64,000 nucleotides of DNA from Erwinia sp. S63 (GCF_016625195.1 NZ_JACVUP010000001.1:682001-746000); one strand, 5' to 3'. Positions 30,021-40,039 are shown, counted from the stretch's first letter. The notes: a model not told the origin generated them from the sequence alone. A program made the numbers and translations.

Positions 30021-30148
30021 TTTTTCCCGTCATCTTTTGCACTGCTGCTGCGTTGGCTGCGCGCACTAACCCCAGTCACATACTGATGTATGCTCCCGGG
30101 GATTAGCGCACTTGCCGCCTTGCATCAGCACAAAAGCTATAGGGAAAA
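30021..30148. repeat. Long imperfect palindromic intergenic repeat
   Basis: A ~128-base inverted repeat centred near 30085 (CATAC-TGAT-GTATG). Outer arms TTTTTCCC / AGGGAAAA, then CTTTTGCACTGCTG / CATCAGCACAAAAG, then GGCTGCGCGCACTAACCCC / GGGGATTAGCGCACTTGCC. It resembles the palindromic elements scattered in Yersinia, Serratia and relatives with the same CCCCAGTCAC...CTCCCGGGGATT core. No coding potential. It lies just after the ryhB terminator. Confidence 0.75.
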
Positions 30149-30300
30149 CCGACCCACACCTGAGCTGTCGTTGAAAAACATCTTTCGACCGGTTAAACGA
30201 CGGTGTGGGGATTTCTCCGCTAGCAGCGAAGCCACGATGTACTCCTAAATAATCACCAGGGTGCGCTTTTTCAACTTATGTGGCTGAGACTAATTCTTAA

Positions 30301-30385
30301 CACGTGCCGGATGCCGTGTTTTTTCATCATGGCGCGCAGTTGGCTATCGTAACCCGTAGCCATTCGGCGGCACGGCTTTTGTAGC
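30301..30385 (-). pseudogene. Decayed duplicate of the pspF 3' end
   Basis: Read on the minus strand it encodes RAAEWLRVT and, after a one-base deletion, AMMKKHGI, matching the Fis-type HTH at the end of PspF (RRAAELLRVTYHQLRAMMKKHGIQ) about 147 bases away. The nucleotide match includes TTCATCATGGCGCG. It has no start and is frameshifted, so it is a remnant of a tandem duplication or of an older gene end. Confidence 0.7.
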
Positions 30386-30436
30386 GGCGTGATTCATCAC
30401 CGCATTTGACGTTTTCTCCAAATCAATTGCTGTCGT

Positions 30437-31435
30437 TCAATCTTCATCCCGTGCCTGAATGCCGTGCTTTTTCATCATGGCGCGTAACTGATGGTAGGTG
30501 ACCCGCAGTAGCTCGGCGGCGCGGCGTTGGTTGTATTTTGCCTGATGCAAGCTGGCTTCGACCAGGTCGCGCTCCTGCTGGTTTTGCCACTGACGCAGAT
30601 CGAGTGGCAGGGCGGGGAAGCCGCTGGTGCTGGGCTCGGGGAGGGTTTCAGGCGGGGCGCTGCGCGGAGCGAACGGATTGATAATGATGTTATCCAGTTC
30701 CTCTTCTGCGCTGTGATGGCGATAAACCGAACGTTCCACCACATTCTTCAATTCGCGCACGTTGCCCGGCCAACTGTGGGTGAGTAGCGTGAGCTGAGCA
30801 CGTTCGCTGAAACCGGGGAATAATGGCAGGCCGAGTTCGCGGCACATCTGGATGGCAAAGTGTTCTGCCATTACCAGGATATCGCTGCGGCGTTCGCGCA
30901 ACGGCGGCAGTTGCACCACATCAAAAGCGAGGCGATCGAGCAGATCGGCGCGGAATTTTCCTGCCGCAGCCAGCGCGGGTAAATCCTCATTGGTGGCGCA
31001 CACTAGCCGCACATTCACCTGCAACGACTGGTTGCCGCCAACACGCTCTAACTGGCCGTATTCGATGACGCGTAGCAACTTCTCCTGCACCAGCATCGGT
31101 GCGGTCGCCAGCTCATCGAGGAATAAGGTGCCGGCATCAGCACGCTCAAAGCGACCAAGATGACGTTTTTGCGCCCCGGTAAACGCCCCGGCTTCGTGGC
31201 CGAATAGTTCGGAATCCAACAGGTTTTCATTCAGCGCTGCGCAGTTCAGCGACACAAAAGGCCCTTGCCAGCGATCGGAGAGATAGTGCAGGCGGCTGGC
31301 AATCAACTCTTTCCCGGTTCCGCGTTCGCCTATCACCAATACCGGTTTTTCCAGCGGCGCGAGACGGGAAACCTGCTCCAGCACCTCCAGAAAGTTATTT
31401 GATTCGCCCAACAGGTTATCGTTGCCATTTGCCAT
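30437..31435 (-). CDS. pspF: Phage-shock operon activator PspF
   Basis: Sigma-54 enhancer-binding protein without a receiver domain. The AAA+ domain occupies about residues 1-240, with Walker A GERGTGKE, the sigma-54 contact loop GAFTGA and Walker B GTLFLDELA; a C-terminal Fis-type HTH (about 300-325) follows. PspA binds and inhibits it. It is divergent from pspABCD. The ATG at 31435 (MANGNDNLLGES) matches the E. coli N-terminus; a GTG five codons upstream is possible. Neither has a strong ribosome site, in keeping with low expression. Confidence 0.95.
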   Translation of the reverse strand: MANGNDNLLGESNNFLEVLEQVSRLAPLEKPVLVIGERGTGKELIASRLHYLSDRWQGPFVSLNCAALNENLLDSELFGHEAGAFTGAQKRHLGRFERADAGTLFLDELATAPMLVQEKLLRVIEYGQLERVGGNQSLQVNVRLVCATNEDLPALAAAGKFRADLLDRLAFDVVQLPPLRERRSDILVMAEHFAIQMCRELGLPLFPGFSERAQLTLLTHSWPGNVRELKNVVERSVYRHHSAEEELDNIIINPFAPRSAPPETLPEPSTSGFPALPLDLRQWQNQQERDLVEASLHQAKYNQRRAAELLRVTYHQLRAMMKKHGIQARDED

Positions 31436-31532
31436 GATGAATTTCGCCACTGGTTAATCAATTTCACTACATTAATGGATGCCCACGCGAATGTAAAATA
31501 TGCAAACCTCTTAAAATCAATGAATTAAAAGT

Positions 31533-31548
31533 TGGCACGGCATTTGTA
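31533..31548 (+). promoter_or_regulatory. Sigma-54 promoter of pspABCD
   Basis: TGGCACGGCATTTGTA fits the -24/-12 consensus (TGGCACG-N4-TTGC/T) and aligns with the E. coli psp promoter (TGGCACGCAAATTGTA). The pspF upstream activating sites would lie in the 31440-31530 interval. Confidence 0.9.
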
Positions 31549-31598
31549 TTAAGAAACCGTGCACCGCACAACCACATGACAAATAGAGGAACATCATT

Positions 31599-32264
31599 AT
31601 GGGTATTTTTTCTCGTTTCGCCGACATCGTGAACGCTAACATCAATTCCCTGCTGGAACGCGCCGAAGATCCGCAGAAACTGGTACGCCTGATGATTCAG
31701 GAAATGGAAGACACGCTGGTGGAAGTTCGCTCCACCTCAGCGCGCGCGCTGGCAGAAAAGAAACAGCTGCTGCGCCGTATCGAGCAGGCCGAAATTCAGC
31801 AGGCTGAATGGCAGGAAAAAGCCGAACTGGCCATCAGCAAAGAAAAAGAAGACTTAGCGCGTGCTGCGCTGATTGAAAAACAGAAACTGACCGATCTGAT
31901 TGCAGCACTTAAACAAGAAGCCATTCAGGTTGAAGAAACACTGGATCGCATGAAAGGCGAGATTGGTGAGCTGGAGAAAAAACTCAGCGAAACCCGTGCC
32001 CGCCAGCAGGCCCTGACACTGCGTCATCAGGCGGCTTCTTCTTCCCGTGATGTGCGCCGTCAGCTGGACAGCGGCAAGCTGGATGAAGCCATGGCGCGCT
32101 TCGAGTCCTTTGAACGTCGAATCGACCACATGGAAGCGGAAGCGGAGAGTCAGCGTTTTGGTAAGCCAAAAGGTCTCGACCAGGAGTTTGCCGAGCTGAA
32201 AGCTGATGACGAAATCAGCCAGCAGCTGGCCGCGCTGAAAGCCAAAATGAACCGCAGCGAGTAA
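31599..32264 (+). CDS. pspA: Phage shock protein A
   Basis: 221-residue, almost wholly coiled-coil ESCRT-III-like membrane-stabilising protein, starting [20 protein letters not shown] with the amphipathic helix. It inhibits PspF and polymerises on damaged inner membranes. GAGGAACATCATT precedes the ATG. First gene of pspABCD under the sigma-54 promoter. Confidence 0.97.
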   Translation: MGIFSRFADIVNANINSLLERAEDPQKLVRLMIQEMEDTLVEVRSTSARALAEKKQLLRRIEQAEIQQAEWQEKAELAISKEKEDLARAALIEKQKLTDLIAALKQEAIQVEETLDRMKGEIGELEKKLSETRARQQALTLRHQAASSSRDVRRQLDSGKLDEAMARFESFERRIDHMEAEAESQRFGKPKGLDQEFAELKADDEISQQLAALKAKMNRSE

Positions 32265-32323
32265 TGGACGTGGGGCTCGACGCTGAGCCCCTCGACCAGA
32301 GTGTTAATGATTAAGGAGAGTCA

Positions 32324-32551
32324 ATGAGCGCACTTTTTCTCGCCATACCCCTGACGATCTTCGTGCTCTTTGTAGCACCGATCTGGTTATGGCTGCACTA
32401 CAGCAACAAACGCAACGGTGGCGCGGAACTGTCATCAGGCGATATGCAGCGTCTGCAACAATTGACGCAAGACGCGCGCCGCATGCGTGAACGTGTGGAA
32501 GCACTCGAAGCCATTCTGGATGCGGAGCATCCAAACTGGAGGCAACCATGA
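32324..32551 (+). CDS. pspB: Phage shock protein B
   Basis: 75-residue single-pass inner-membrane protein (hydrophobic residues about 3-24) with a charged, coiled-coil cytoplasmic tail. With PspC it senses stress and pulls PspA off PspF. Its stop overlaps the pspC start (ATGA). Confidence 0.95.
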   Translation: MSALFLAIPLTIFVLFVAPIWLWLHYSNKRNGGAELSSGDMQRLQQLTQDARRMRERVEALEAILDAEHPNWRQP

Positions 32552-32895
32552 TGAATGGCCGCAAATTGTGGCGCATCCCGCAGCAAGGCAAAGTGCGCGG
32601 CGTCTGTGCCGGTCTGGCGGAGTATCTGGATATTCCGGTGCGCCTGTTACGTGTGATTGTGGTGCTGTCGCTGTTTTTCGGGTTGTTTATGTTTACCGTG
32701 GTGGCGTACTTCATCCTGGGCTTTGTACTGGATGAAAAGCCCGCAGATGCGCCCGACCAGCACACGCCGACTGCACGTGATTTACTGAATGAGCTGGAAA
32801 CATCGTTGAAAAGTGATGAGCGCAACGTGCGGGATATCGAACGCTACGTCACCTCCGAGACCTTCAGCGTGCGCAGCCGCTTCCGTCAAATCTGA
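32548..32895 (+). CDS. pspC: Phage shock protein C
   Basis: 115-residue membrane sensor with a PspC domain (KLWRIPQQGKVRGVCAGLAE), a transmembrane segment about residues 38-65 and a periplasmic or cytoplasmic C-terminal helix. Translationally coupled to pspB. Confidence 0.95.
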   Translation: MMNGRKLWRIPQQGKVRGVCAGLAEYLDIPVRLLRVIVVLSLFFGLFMFTVVAYFILGFVLDEKPADAPDQHTPTARDLLNELETSLKSDERNVRDIERYVTSETFSVRSRFRQI

Positions 32896-32952
32896 TTTTT
32901 TCCGCCGGGCCCACTTCGGGTCCGCTTCACCGCATATTCTTAAGGAGTGGAG

Positions 32953-33201
32953 ATGTACAATTCGCGTATGACTGCTCTGCGCCGCCGCGCAACACCTGCG
33001 TTGAAGTCGGCGGGGAAATTCATCATCATCAGTGCAGTAACCTATGGGCCCGGCGGGTTAGCTGGCTGGGCAGTGAAATCGGTGGCGCGTCGCCCGTTGC
33101 GCCTGCTTCTGGCGGCCGCCCTGGAACCGTTGCTGAGTAAGGCCTTTAAACGCCTGTCAGCACGTTTCGTCAGGGAAATGGATGAAAAGACTGCAAAATG
33201 A
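32953..33201 (+). CDS. pspD: Phage shock protein D
   Basis: 82-residue peripheral membrane protein with the family core YGPGGLAGWAVKSVARRPLR and a basic C-terminus. The ATG at 32953 sits six bases after TAAGGAGTG; a GTG two codons earlier overlaps that ribosome site and is less likely. The 3' end overlaps ycjX by 20 bases. There is no pspE after it, unlike E. coli. Confidence 0.88.
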   Translation: MYNSRMTALRRRATPALKSAGKFIIISAVTYGPGGLAGWAVKSVARRPLRLLLAAALEPLLSKAFKRLSARFVREMDEKTAK

Positions 33202-34579
33202 ACTGGCGGCGTTGATGAATCGCGGTGTTGACCGCCACTTACGTCTTGCCGTAACGGGGCTGAGCCGCAGCGGCAAAACCGCGTTTATCACCTCGCTGGT
33301 GAACCAACTTCTCAATGTACACAGCGGCGCCCGTTTGCCGCTGTTTTCCGTGGTGCGTGAAGAGCGCCTACTGGGCGTCAAACGTGTGCCGCAGCGTGAG
33401 CTGGGGACGCCACGTTTTACCTATGACGAAGGGCTGGCGCAACTCTATGGCACGCCTCCCATCTGGCCAACGCCGACACGCGGTGTCAGTGAAATGCGTC
33501 TGGCGCTGCGCTATAGGCCAGAGCAATCGCTGCTGCGCCACTTCAAAGATACCGCCACGCTCTATCTGGAAATCGTCGATTACCCTGGTGAATGGCTGCT
33601 CGATCTGCCGATGCTGGCGCAGGATTATCTCAGCTGGTCGCGACAGATGATGGGGTTGCTGCAGGGCGATCGCCAGCAGTGGGCGGCACACTGGCACAGC
33701 TTGTCACAGGATCTCGATCCTTTTGCCGCAGCGGACGAAAATCGTCTGGCGGAGATTGCCGCGGCCTGGACGGATTATCTGCATCAGTGCAAAACCGAAG
33801 GATTGCACTTTATCCAGCCTGGCCGCTTCGTGCTGCCGGGCGATATGGCAGGTGCCCCGGCGCTGCAGTTCTTCCCCTGGCCGCAGGTGGATGAGATTCA
33901 CGCCAGTAAGCTATTGCAGGCTCCTGCAGGCAGTAACTTTGCCGTGCTACAGCAACGTTTCAACTATTACTGCCAGCATGTGGTGAAGGGCTTCTACAAA
34001 AATTATTTTCTGCGTTTTGACCGTCAGATCGTGCTGGTGGATTGTCTGCAACCGTTAAACAGCGGGCCGCAGGCGTTCAATGATATGCGGCTGGCACTGA
34101 CGCAGTTGATGCAGAGCTTCCATTACGGCCAGCGCACGTTGTTCCGTCGTCTGTTTTCCCCGGTGATCGACAAACTCTTGTTTGCCGCCACCAAAGCCGA
34201 CCATATCACGGCCGATCAGCACGCCAACATGGTGTCGCTGTTGCAACAACTGGTTCAGGATGCCTGGCAAAACGCGGCGTTTGAAGGGATCAGCATGGAC
34301 TGTCTTGGGCTGGCGTCGGTGCAGGCTACGGAAAGTGGGCTGGTGGATCATCGTGGTGAAAAAATGCCTGCACTGCGCGGCCATCGTCTTAATGATGGTG
34401 AAGCGCTGACCTTTTATCCCGGTGAAGTGCCGCCACGTTTGCCCGGACATCAGTTCTGGCAGCAGCAAGGATTTCAGTTTGAACAGTTCCGGCCGCAGCA
34501 GTTGGATGTCGATCGGCCGCTGCCGCACATTCGCATGGATGCCGCGCTGGAATTTTTACTTGGAGATAAATTGCGATGA
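33182..34579 (+). CDS. ycjX: YcjX, P-loop NTPase (DUF463)
   Basis: 465 residues, same length as E. coli YcjX. The P-loop GLSRSGKT lies near residue 26, followed by the family segments [17 protein letters not shown] and LVDCLQPLN. In E. coli it is part of the PspF/sigma-54 regulon; the biochemical role remains unsettled. Start inside the end of pspD. Confidence 0.94.
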   Translation: MKRLQNELAALMNRGVDRHLRLAVTGLSRSGKTAFITSLVNQLLNVHSGARLPLFSVVREERLLGVKRVPQRELGTPRFTYDEGLAQLYGTPPIWPTPTRGVSEMRLALRYRPEQSLLRHFKDTATLYLEIVDYPGEWLLDLPMLAQDYLSWSRQMMGLLQGDRQQWAAHWHSLSQDLDPFAAADENRLAEIAAAWTDYLHQCKTEGLHFIQPGRFVLPGDMAGAPALQFFPWPQVDEIHASKLLQAPAGSNFAVLQQRFNYYCQHVVKGFYKNYFLRFDRQIVLVDCLQPLNSGPQAFNDMRLALTQLMQSFHYGQRTLFRRLFSPVIDKLLFAATKADHITADQHANMVSLLQQLVQDAWQNAAFEGISMDCLGLASVQATESGLVDHRGEKMPALRGHRLNDGEALTFYPGEVPPRLPGHQFWQQQGFQFEQFRPQQLDVDRPLPHIRMDAALEFLLGDKLR

Positions 34580-35649
34580 GCGACGACACCCCATTAAAAC
34601 CGCGCATTGATTTTGCCCGTCCGCTGGAAGCTGATGCGCAACCACCGCTGCGTGCGGCACACACCTTCAGTGAGGAAAGCGAGGGCGCGTTTCTTGCTAC
34701 ACCAGAGTCGGAGCCGCTGGCAGAGGGCGAAGGCGAAAAGGTGGTTGAGGCCGCGCTGCGCCCCAAACGCAGTTTATGGCGCAAGATGGTGGGGGCGGGG
34801 CTGGGAATTTTTGGTATCAGCGTGGTCGCGCAGGGCGCTCAGTGGATGCATGATGCCTGGATTACGCGCGATTGGTTTTCACTCGGCACCGGCGTGGCAG
34901 GAAGTCTGATTGTGATTGCCGGAGCCGGGGCATTAATCGGCGAATGGCGTCGTCTTTACCGACTGCGTCAGCGAGCCGAAGAGCGCGATATCGGGCGGGA
35001 ATTACTGCACAGTCACGGTATCGGTAAAGGCCGCGCTTTTTGCGAAAAGCTGGCCCAGCAGGCGCAACTCGATCAGGCACACCCGGCTCTGCAGCGCTGG
35101 CACGCGGCGCTGCATGAAACTCATAACGACCGTGAAATTGTGATGCTTTACGCCCAGCTGGTGCAACCAGTGCTGGATCGCCAGGCGCATCGCGAGATCA
35201 GCCGCCACGCTGCAGAATCCACGCTGATGATCGCGGTGAGCCCGCTGGCGCTGGTGGACATGGCATTTATTGCCTGGCGCAACCTGCGGCTGGTCAATCG
35301 TATTGCGGCTATTTATGGCATTGAACTGGGCTACTTCAGCCGCATCCGCCTGTTTCGTCTGGTATTGCTGAATATGGCCTTTGCCGGTGCCTCCGAGCTG
35401 GTGCGTGAAGTGGGGATGGACTGGATGTCACAGGACATCGCGGCCCGCCTTTCGGCACGCGCTGCTCAGGGTATCGGTGCCGGTTTGCTGACCGCGCGAC
35501 TAGGCATTAAAGCCATGGAACTGTGTCGTCCGCTGCCATGGCTGGAAGATGATAAGCCGCGTCTCGGGGATTTCCGTCGGGAATTGCTGGTTCAGCTGAA
35601 AGAATCCCTGTCTAAGAGTGGGGGTAAGCCAGGGCAGGCTGCTAAATAA
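34576..35649 (+). CDS. ycjF: YcjF, inner-membrane protein (DUF697)
   Basis: 357 residues with a long acidic/hydrophilic N-terminal region (1-65), two transmembrane segments near 75-115 and a C-terminal DUF697 domain ([20 protein letters not shown]). It overlaps the ycjX stop by four bases, and the two genes travel together as part of the phage-shock regulon. Function unknown. Confidence 0.93.
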   Translation: MSDDTPLKPRIDFARPLEADAQPPLRAAHTFSEESEGAFLATPESEPLAEGEGEKVVEAALRPKRSLWRKMVGAGLGIFGISVVAQGAQWMHDAWITRDWFSLGTGVAGSLIVIAGAGALIGEWRRLYRLRQRAEERDIGRELLHSHGIGKGRAFCEKLAQQAQLDQAHPALQRWHAALHETHNDREIVMLYAQLVQPVLDRQAHREISRHAAESTLMIAVSPLALVDMAFIAWRNLRLVNRIAAIYGIELGYFSRIRLFRLVLLNMAFAGASELVREVGMDWMSQDIAARLSARAAQGIGAGLLTARLGIKAMELCRPLPWLEDDKPRLGDFRRELLVQLKESLSKSGGKPGQAAK

Positions 35650-35862
35650 CATCTCTTTGTTCACCTTTCACGCTGCTAACTGGGTGAAAGGTGAAACTAT
35701 CTTTGTTAAATGTGATATTTGGCGGGATTATTGTGGGTCGTTCCGCTACACTTCTTCGCGTCACCTGCCTCAAACTGTCAACTTTTCATGACAGCCCCCT
35801 TCTGAGGCGCTGCAAGTTAGCGTATTATCACTAAAATCAAAACCTGACTAAGGCTCATCGCA

Positions 35863-37428
35863 ATGCGTTTGGAAGTTTTCTGCCAGGACCGCATCGGTCT
35901 GGCGCGCGAGCTACTCGACCTGCTGGTTGCGCGCAACATCGACCTGCGCGGTATTGAAATTGCGCCGCTCGGTCGCATCTATCTCAACTTTTCTGCCCTT
36001 GAATTCGAACCCTTCAGCACGCTGATGGCGGAAATCCGTCGTACACCTGGCGTAACAGATGTGCGCACCGTTAGCTACATGCCCTCTGAGCGTGAACATC
36101 GCGCGTTAAGTGCATTGCTCATCGCTATGCCGGAGCCGGTGTTCTCCATCGACCTTAAATGCAAAGTGGAACTCGCCAATCCGGCAGCGCAAAACCTGTT
36201 CAATCTCGATGAGCAGAAGCTGCGTAACCAAAACGCCGCAACCCTGATTACCGGTTTTAACTTCCAGCGCTGGATCGAGAATGAGCGTGTGGAAGCTCAG
36301 GCACATCATGTTGTCATTCAGGGGCGCGATTTCCTGATGGAAGCCCGCCCGATTTATCTGGCGGAAGAAGAGGGGCAGAGCGATCAGCCCGTCGGCGCGA
36401 TGATCACGCTGAAATCCACCGCTCGTATGGGTCGCCAGCTGCAAAATCTCACTGTGACGGATGAGTCTGAATTCGACCACATCGTGGCGGTGACGCCAAA
36501 GATGCGTCAGGTGATCGATCAGGCACGTAAACTGGCGATGCACGATGCGCCGCTACTGATCGTGGGTGATACCGGCACCGGCAAAGATATGCTGGCACGT
36601 GCCTGCCATTTGCGCAGTGCACGCGGTAAAAAACCTTTCCTGGCGCTTAACTGTGCGTCTTTGCCCGATGATGTGGCAGAGAGTGAGCTTTTTGGTCACG
36701 CAGCTGGCGCTTATCCGAACGCGCTGGAAGGCAAGAAAGGCTTCTTTGAACAGGCCAACGGCGGCTCGGTGTTGCTCGACGAGATTGGTGAGATGTCACC
36801 GCGCATGCAGACAAAACTGCTGCGCTTCCTCAACGATGGTACTTTCCGTCGCGTGGGTGAAGAACATGAAGTGCATGTGGATGTGCGCGTCATTTGTGCC
36901 ACGCAGAAGAACCTGATTGAGCTGGTGCAGCGTGGCGAGTTCCGTGAAGACCTGTTTTATCGCCTCAATGTGCTGACACTCAACTTGCCACCGTTGCGTG
37001 AGCGTCCGCTGGATATCCTGCCGCTGACGGAGATGTTTGTGGCGCGCTTTGCCGATGAGCAGGGGCTGCCGCGTCCGCGTTTGTCACCGCAGTTGGCACC
37101 GTTCCTGACGCGCTATAACTGGCCGGGTAATGTGCGGCAGCTGAAAAATGCGCTGTATCGCGCACTGACCCAGCTGGAAGGCTACGAGTTACGTCCTCAG
37201 GACATCATTCTGCCTGAGCAGGCGTTAGATGTGACGCTGGGCGAAGAAGCGATGGAAGGTTCGCTGGATGAGATCACCAGCCGTTTCGAACGTTCGGTAC
37301 TGACGCGACTCTACCTGTCTTATCCCAGCACGCGCAAACTGGCAAAACGTCTGGGTGTGTCGCATACCGCGATAGCCAATAAACTGCGAGAATACGGGTT
37401 GGGGCAGAAGCGCGGCGAGAGCGAGTAA
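35863..37428 (+). CDS. tyrR: Aromatic amino acid regulator TyrR
   Basis: 521 residues. N-terminal ACT-like region (1-75), PAS (about 80-190), a central AAA+ domain with Walker A GDTGTGKD and Walker B GGSVLLDEIGE, and a C-terminal HTH (TRKLAKRLGVSHTAIANKL). The GAFTGA loop is replaced by GAYPNA, as expected, since TyrR acts with sigma-70. It controls aromatic amino acid synthesis and uptake genes in response to Tyr, Phe and Trp. Confidence 0.96.
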   Translation: MRLEVFCQDRIGLARELLDLLVARNIDLRGIEIAPLGRIYLNFSALEFEPFSTLMAEIRRTPGVTDVRTVSYMPSEREHRALSALLIAMPEPVFSIDLKCKVELANPAAQNLFNLDEQKLRNQNAATLITGFNFQRWIENERVEAQAHHVVIQGRDFLMEARPIYLAEEEGQSDQPVGAMITLKSTARMGRQLQNLTVTDESEFDHIVAVTPKMRQVIDQARKLAMHDAPLLIVGDTGTGKDMLARACHLRSARGKKPFLALNCASLPDDVAESELFGHAAGAYPNALEGKKGFFEQANGGSVLLDEIGEMSPRMQTKLLRFLNDGTFRRVGEEHEVHVDVRVICATQKNLIELVQRGEFREDLFYRLNVLTLNLPPLRERPLDILPLTEMFVARFADEQGLPRPRLSPQLAPFLTRYNWPGNVRQLKNALYRALTQLEGYELRPQDIILPEQALDVTLGEEAMEGSLDEITSRFERSVLTRLYLSYPSTRKLAKRLGVSHTAIANKLREYGLGQKRGESE

Positions 37429-37454
37429 TTTTACAGCGCTTATCTCACTGCCAT

Positions 37455-37484
37455 AAAAAAGGGCGCACTTTATAAAGTGCGCCC
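37455..37484 (-). terminator. tpx terminator between convergent tyrR and tpx
   Basis: 10-bp stem GGGCGCACTT / AAGTGCGCCC with a four-base loop, followed by six T residues on the minus strand. On the plus strand the tail is weaker (TTATCA). Confidence 0.8.
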
Positions 37485-37504
37485 TTATCACATCATATTA
37501 ATAC

Positions 37505-38008
37505 TTACTTCAGTGCAGCCAGTGCCGCATCATAGTTGGGCTCTTCGGTGATTTCGTTCACCAATTCGCTGTAAATCACTTTGTCGTTTTCATCCAGTAC
37601 CACTACTGCACGGGCAGTCAGGCCTTTCAGTGGGCCATCAGCAATCGCCACACCGTAATCTTCTTTAAACTCCGCACCGCGCAGCGCTGACAAGGTCACC
37701 ACGTTGTTCACGTTTTCCGCACCGCAGAAACGAGACTGGGCAAACGGCAGATCGGCAGAGATGCACAGCACCACGGTGTTGTCTGATTCGCCGGAACGCT
37801 CGTTGAACTTGCGCACTGATGCCGCGCACACGCCGGTATCAATACTTGGGAAAATGTTCAGAACTTTGCGTTTACCTGCATACTGAGAAAGGGAGACGTC
37901 ACTCAGGTCCTTTGCGACCAGACTGAAAGCTTTAGCCTGTTCGCCAGCCTGCGGGAAGTGACCTGCAACCGGGACCGGATTGCCCTGAAAGTGAACATTC
38001 TGAGACAT
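37505..38008 (-). CDS. tpx: Lipid hydroperoxide peroxidase (thiol peroxidase)
   Basis: 167-residue atypical 2-Cys peroxiredoxin. The peroxidatic Cys lies in [12 protein letters not shown] and the resolving Cys in QSRFCGAEN. It reduces alkyl and lipid hydroperoxides with thioredoxin. Ends ALAALK. Length and sequence match E. coli Tpx (168). Confidence 0.97.
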   Translation of the reverse strand: MSQNVHFQGNPVPVAGHFPQAGEQAKAFSLVAKDLSDVSLSQYAGKRKVLNIFPSIDTGVCAASVRKFNERSGESDNTVVLCISADLPFAQSRFCGAENVNNVVTLSALRGAEFKEDYGVAIADGPLKGLTARAVVVLDENDKVIYSELVNEITEEPNYDAALAALK

Positions 38009-38161
38009 ACGATTTCCTTTTAGCGATGAAAAAGTCTGGCATTAAGCCTGCCAGAGCAGATATAGCGTTTGTTTATGACATAATTTTGAAGGGTTTACGA
38101 GCGCATTTCGTCGCGATAGCAGAAGCACATCGCAATTAAGCCACGGATTTAAGGAGAATTA

Positions 38162-39148
38162 ATGAGAACAGTGAAGAGTTATCCAGAGGCCTGGCCGTTG
38201 CATTCGCCGTTTGTTATTTCTCGCGGCAGCAGGACGGAAGCACATGTTGTGGTGGTCGAGATCGAACAGGATGGTCTGAAAGGGGTGGGAGAAGCCACGC
38301 CTTACGCACGCTATGGCGAAAGTGAGGACTCGGTGCTGCAACAAATCGCCGCACAATTGCCCGCGATACAAAACGGCATGACGCGTGCGGAACTGCAACA
38401 AGCATTAGCGGCAGGTGCCGCGCGTAATGCGCTCGATTGTGCCCTGTGGGACTTAGAAAGGCAGCAGCAGGGTAAAAGCTTGCAGGCGCTGTGCGGTGTT
38501 GAGTTGGCAGATGAAATTTTTACGGCGCATACGGTGAGTATTGATACACCAGAAGCGATGGCCAGTAGCGCGTTAGCGTTGTGGCAACATGGTGCGCGTT
38601 TGCTAAAGATCAAACTCGATCATCATTTGATCAGTGAACGTCTGGTGGCGATTCGCAGTGCCGTACCGGAAGCGACGTTAATTGTGGATGCCAATGAGTC
38701 CTGGCAGGCAGAAGGGCTGGCGGCGCGCTGTCAGCTACTGGCAGATTTAAACATTGCGATGCTCGAACAACCACTTCCGACAGCCGAAGATGCCGCACTG
38801 GCGAACTTTGTCCACCCACTTCCTATCTGTGCGGATGAGAGTTGTCACACCCGGGAGAATCTGGCGCAGTTGAAAGGGCGCTATGAGATGGTGAATATCA
38901 AGCTGGATAAAACCGGTGGATTGACGGAAGCCCTGGCGCTGGCAAAAGAGGCGCGTCAGCAAGGGTTTGCAGTGATGCTCGGCTGTATGCTGTGTACTTC
39001 ACGGGCGATCCGCGCGGCGTTACCGCTGACACCGATCGCAAAATTCGCCGATCTTGACGGCCCAACCTGGCTGGCTGCCGATGTTGAGCCGTCGCTGCAT
39101 TTCTCACACGGCGTGCTTAAGCCTGCGGCTGCCAGCGCAGCAGGTTAA
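38162..39148 (+). CDS. ycjG: L-Ala-D/L-Glu epimerase
   Basis: 328-residue enolase-superfamily enzyme that epimerises L-Ala-D-Glu released from murein. Catalytic Lys lies in LLKIKLDHH, metal ligands in IVDANES, EQPLP and CADESCH, and the second Lys in NIKLDKTGG. AAGGAGAATTA precedes the ATG. Next to mpaA, the murein-peptide amidase that supplies its substrate; the 3' ends of the two genes overlap by 32 bases. Confidence 0.95.
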   Translation: MRTVKSYPEAWPLHSPFVISRGSRTEAHVVVVEIEQDGLKGVGEATPYARYGESEDSVLQQIAAQLPAIQNGMTRAELQQALAAGAARNALDCALWDLERQQQGKSLQALCGVELADEIFTAHTVSIDTPEAMASSALALWQHGARLLKIKLDHHLISERLVAIRSAVPEATLIVDANESWQAEGLAARCQLLADLNIAMLEQPLPTAEDAALANFVHPLPICADESCHTRENLAQLKGRYEMVNIKLDKTGGLTEALALAKEARQQGFAVMLGCMLCTSRAIRAALPLTPIAKFADLDGPTWLAADVEPSLHFSHGVLKPAAASAAG

Positions 39149-39830
39149 TCATCGCATCAAGATAAACCTCGGTGGCTTCATCTACCGAAATAGGCGGCAT
39201 CTCGGCAGTTATGCACAATAAGCCGAGATCGTCGCACCAGCTGCCAAAAGAACCTGGCGTGGCATAGCCGACGCTGCTCACCACCGGTAATTGCGTTTGC
39301 TCTGCCAGCCACTGCGCGAGGTGGCTGTGGTGTGGATCGTCAATGCAGGCCAGAGGCTCATGCCAGGACACCACCCAGCGCGGCTTGATTTGGTGGATTA
39401 ACTGACAGAGTGCGCGCGTTTCCGGCTCGGAAGCGGGGCTGCTGCCCGTCGACAGCACCACATCACGCTCATCAGCCGCACTGTTCCAGCGATACACCGT
39501 GTCGCCATTTTGCCAGTTGGCGGCCGGGAAATTGCGATTGAGATCGACACCGTTGGCATTGGCACGCAGGCCCAACTGGCATCCATCCGGATTCACCGCC
39601 AGCACCACATGATGGCGGCGCAGTGACTCCGGCAGCGTGCGCATCGCACCGGATAAGGTCGCGACGGCAGCATTTTCATCACCGTGTGTGCCGGCAATGA
39701 TCAATCCGCTGTCAGCATCGGCCGCTGGAGCCGGAAACCATATCAGCGGTGCACCGAGCACCGATTGCCCATATTGTTGCCAGACCGCGTCGAGTTTGCC
39801 GCGCAGCGGACGGGGATGGTGTGACGACAT
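39117..39830 (-). CDS. mpaA: Murein peptide amidase A
   Basis: 237-residue M14 zinc carboxypeptidase fold protein. Zinc ligands are in GTHGDENA and in VVSWHEPLAC; the catalytic Glu is in CITAEMPPIS. It removes meso-DAP from L-Ala-D-Glu-meso-DAP in the cytoplasm, feeding the epimerase of the facing gene ycjG. No signal peptide. Confidence 0.94.
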   Translation of the reverse strand: MSSHHPRPLRGKLDAVWQQYGQSVLGAPLIWFPAPAADADSGLIIAGTHGDENAAVATLSGAMRTLPESLRRHHVVLAVNPDGCQLGLRANANGVDLNRNFPAANWQNGDTVYRWNSAADERDVVLSTGSSPASEPETRALCQLIHQIKPRWVVSWHEPLACIDDPHHSHLAQWLAEQTQLPVVSSVGYATPGSFGSWCDDLGLLCITAEMPPISVDEATEVYLDAMINLLRWQPQA

Positions 39831-39987
39831 GACATTCCTCTCTGAAATCGTGCAAAAGAGCCTGAATCGTGTTGGCGTTCAGGATTAAAAATGTGACCGA
39901 TAATTCAGCCTCAACATAACGGTAAACAGCAGACAGGGAAATAGCTATATATCAATCAGCAATTTGCGATAGAGTCACCAAAGACGC

Positions 39988-40023
39988 TGGCGACGCAGAC
40001 CTCTTCGCAGTCGCCATTTTTTT
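39988..40023 (+). terminator. Intrinsic terminator in front of mppA
   Basis: TGGCGAC / GTCGCCA hairpin followed by seven T residues ends 16 bases before the mppA ATG, in the mppA direction. No gene ends here on the plus strand. It must be a leader attenuator of mppA or the end of an unannotated short RNA starting within 39840-39980. Confidence 0.65.
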
Positions 40024-40039
40024 GGGTAAAGGAGTGGTG

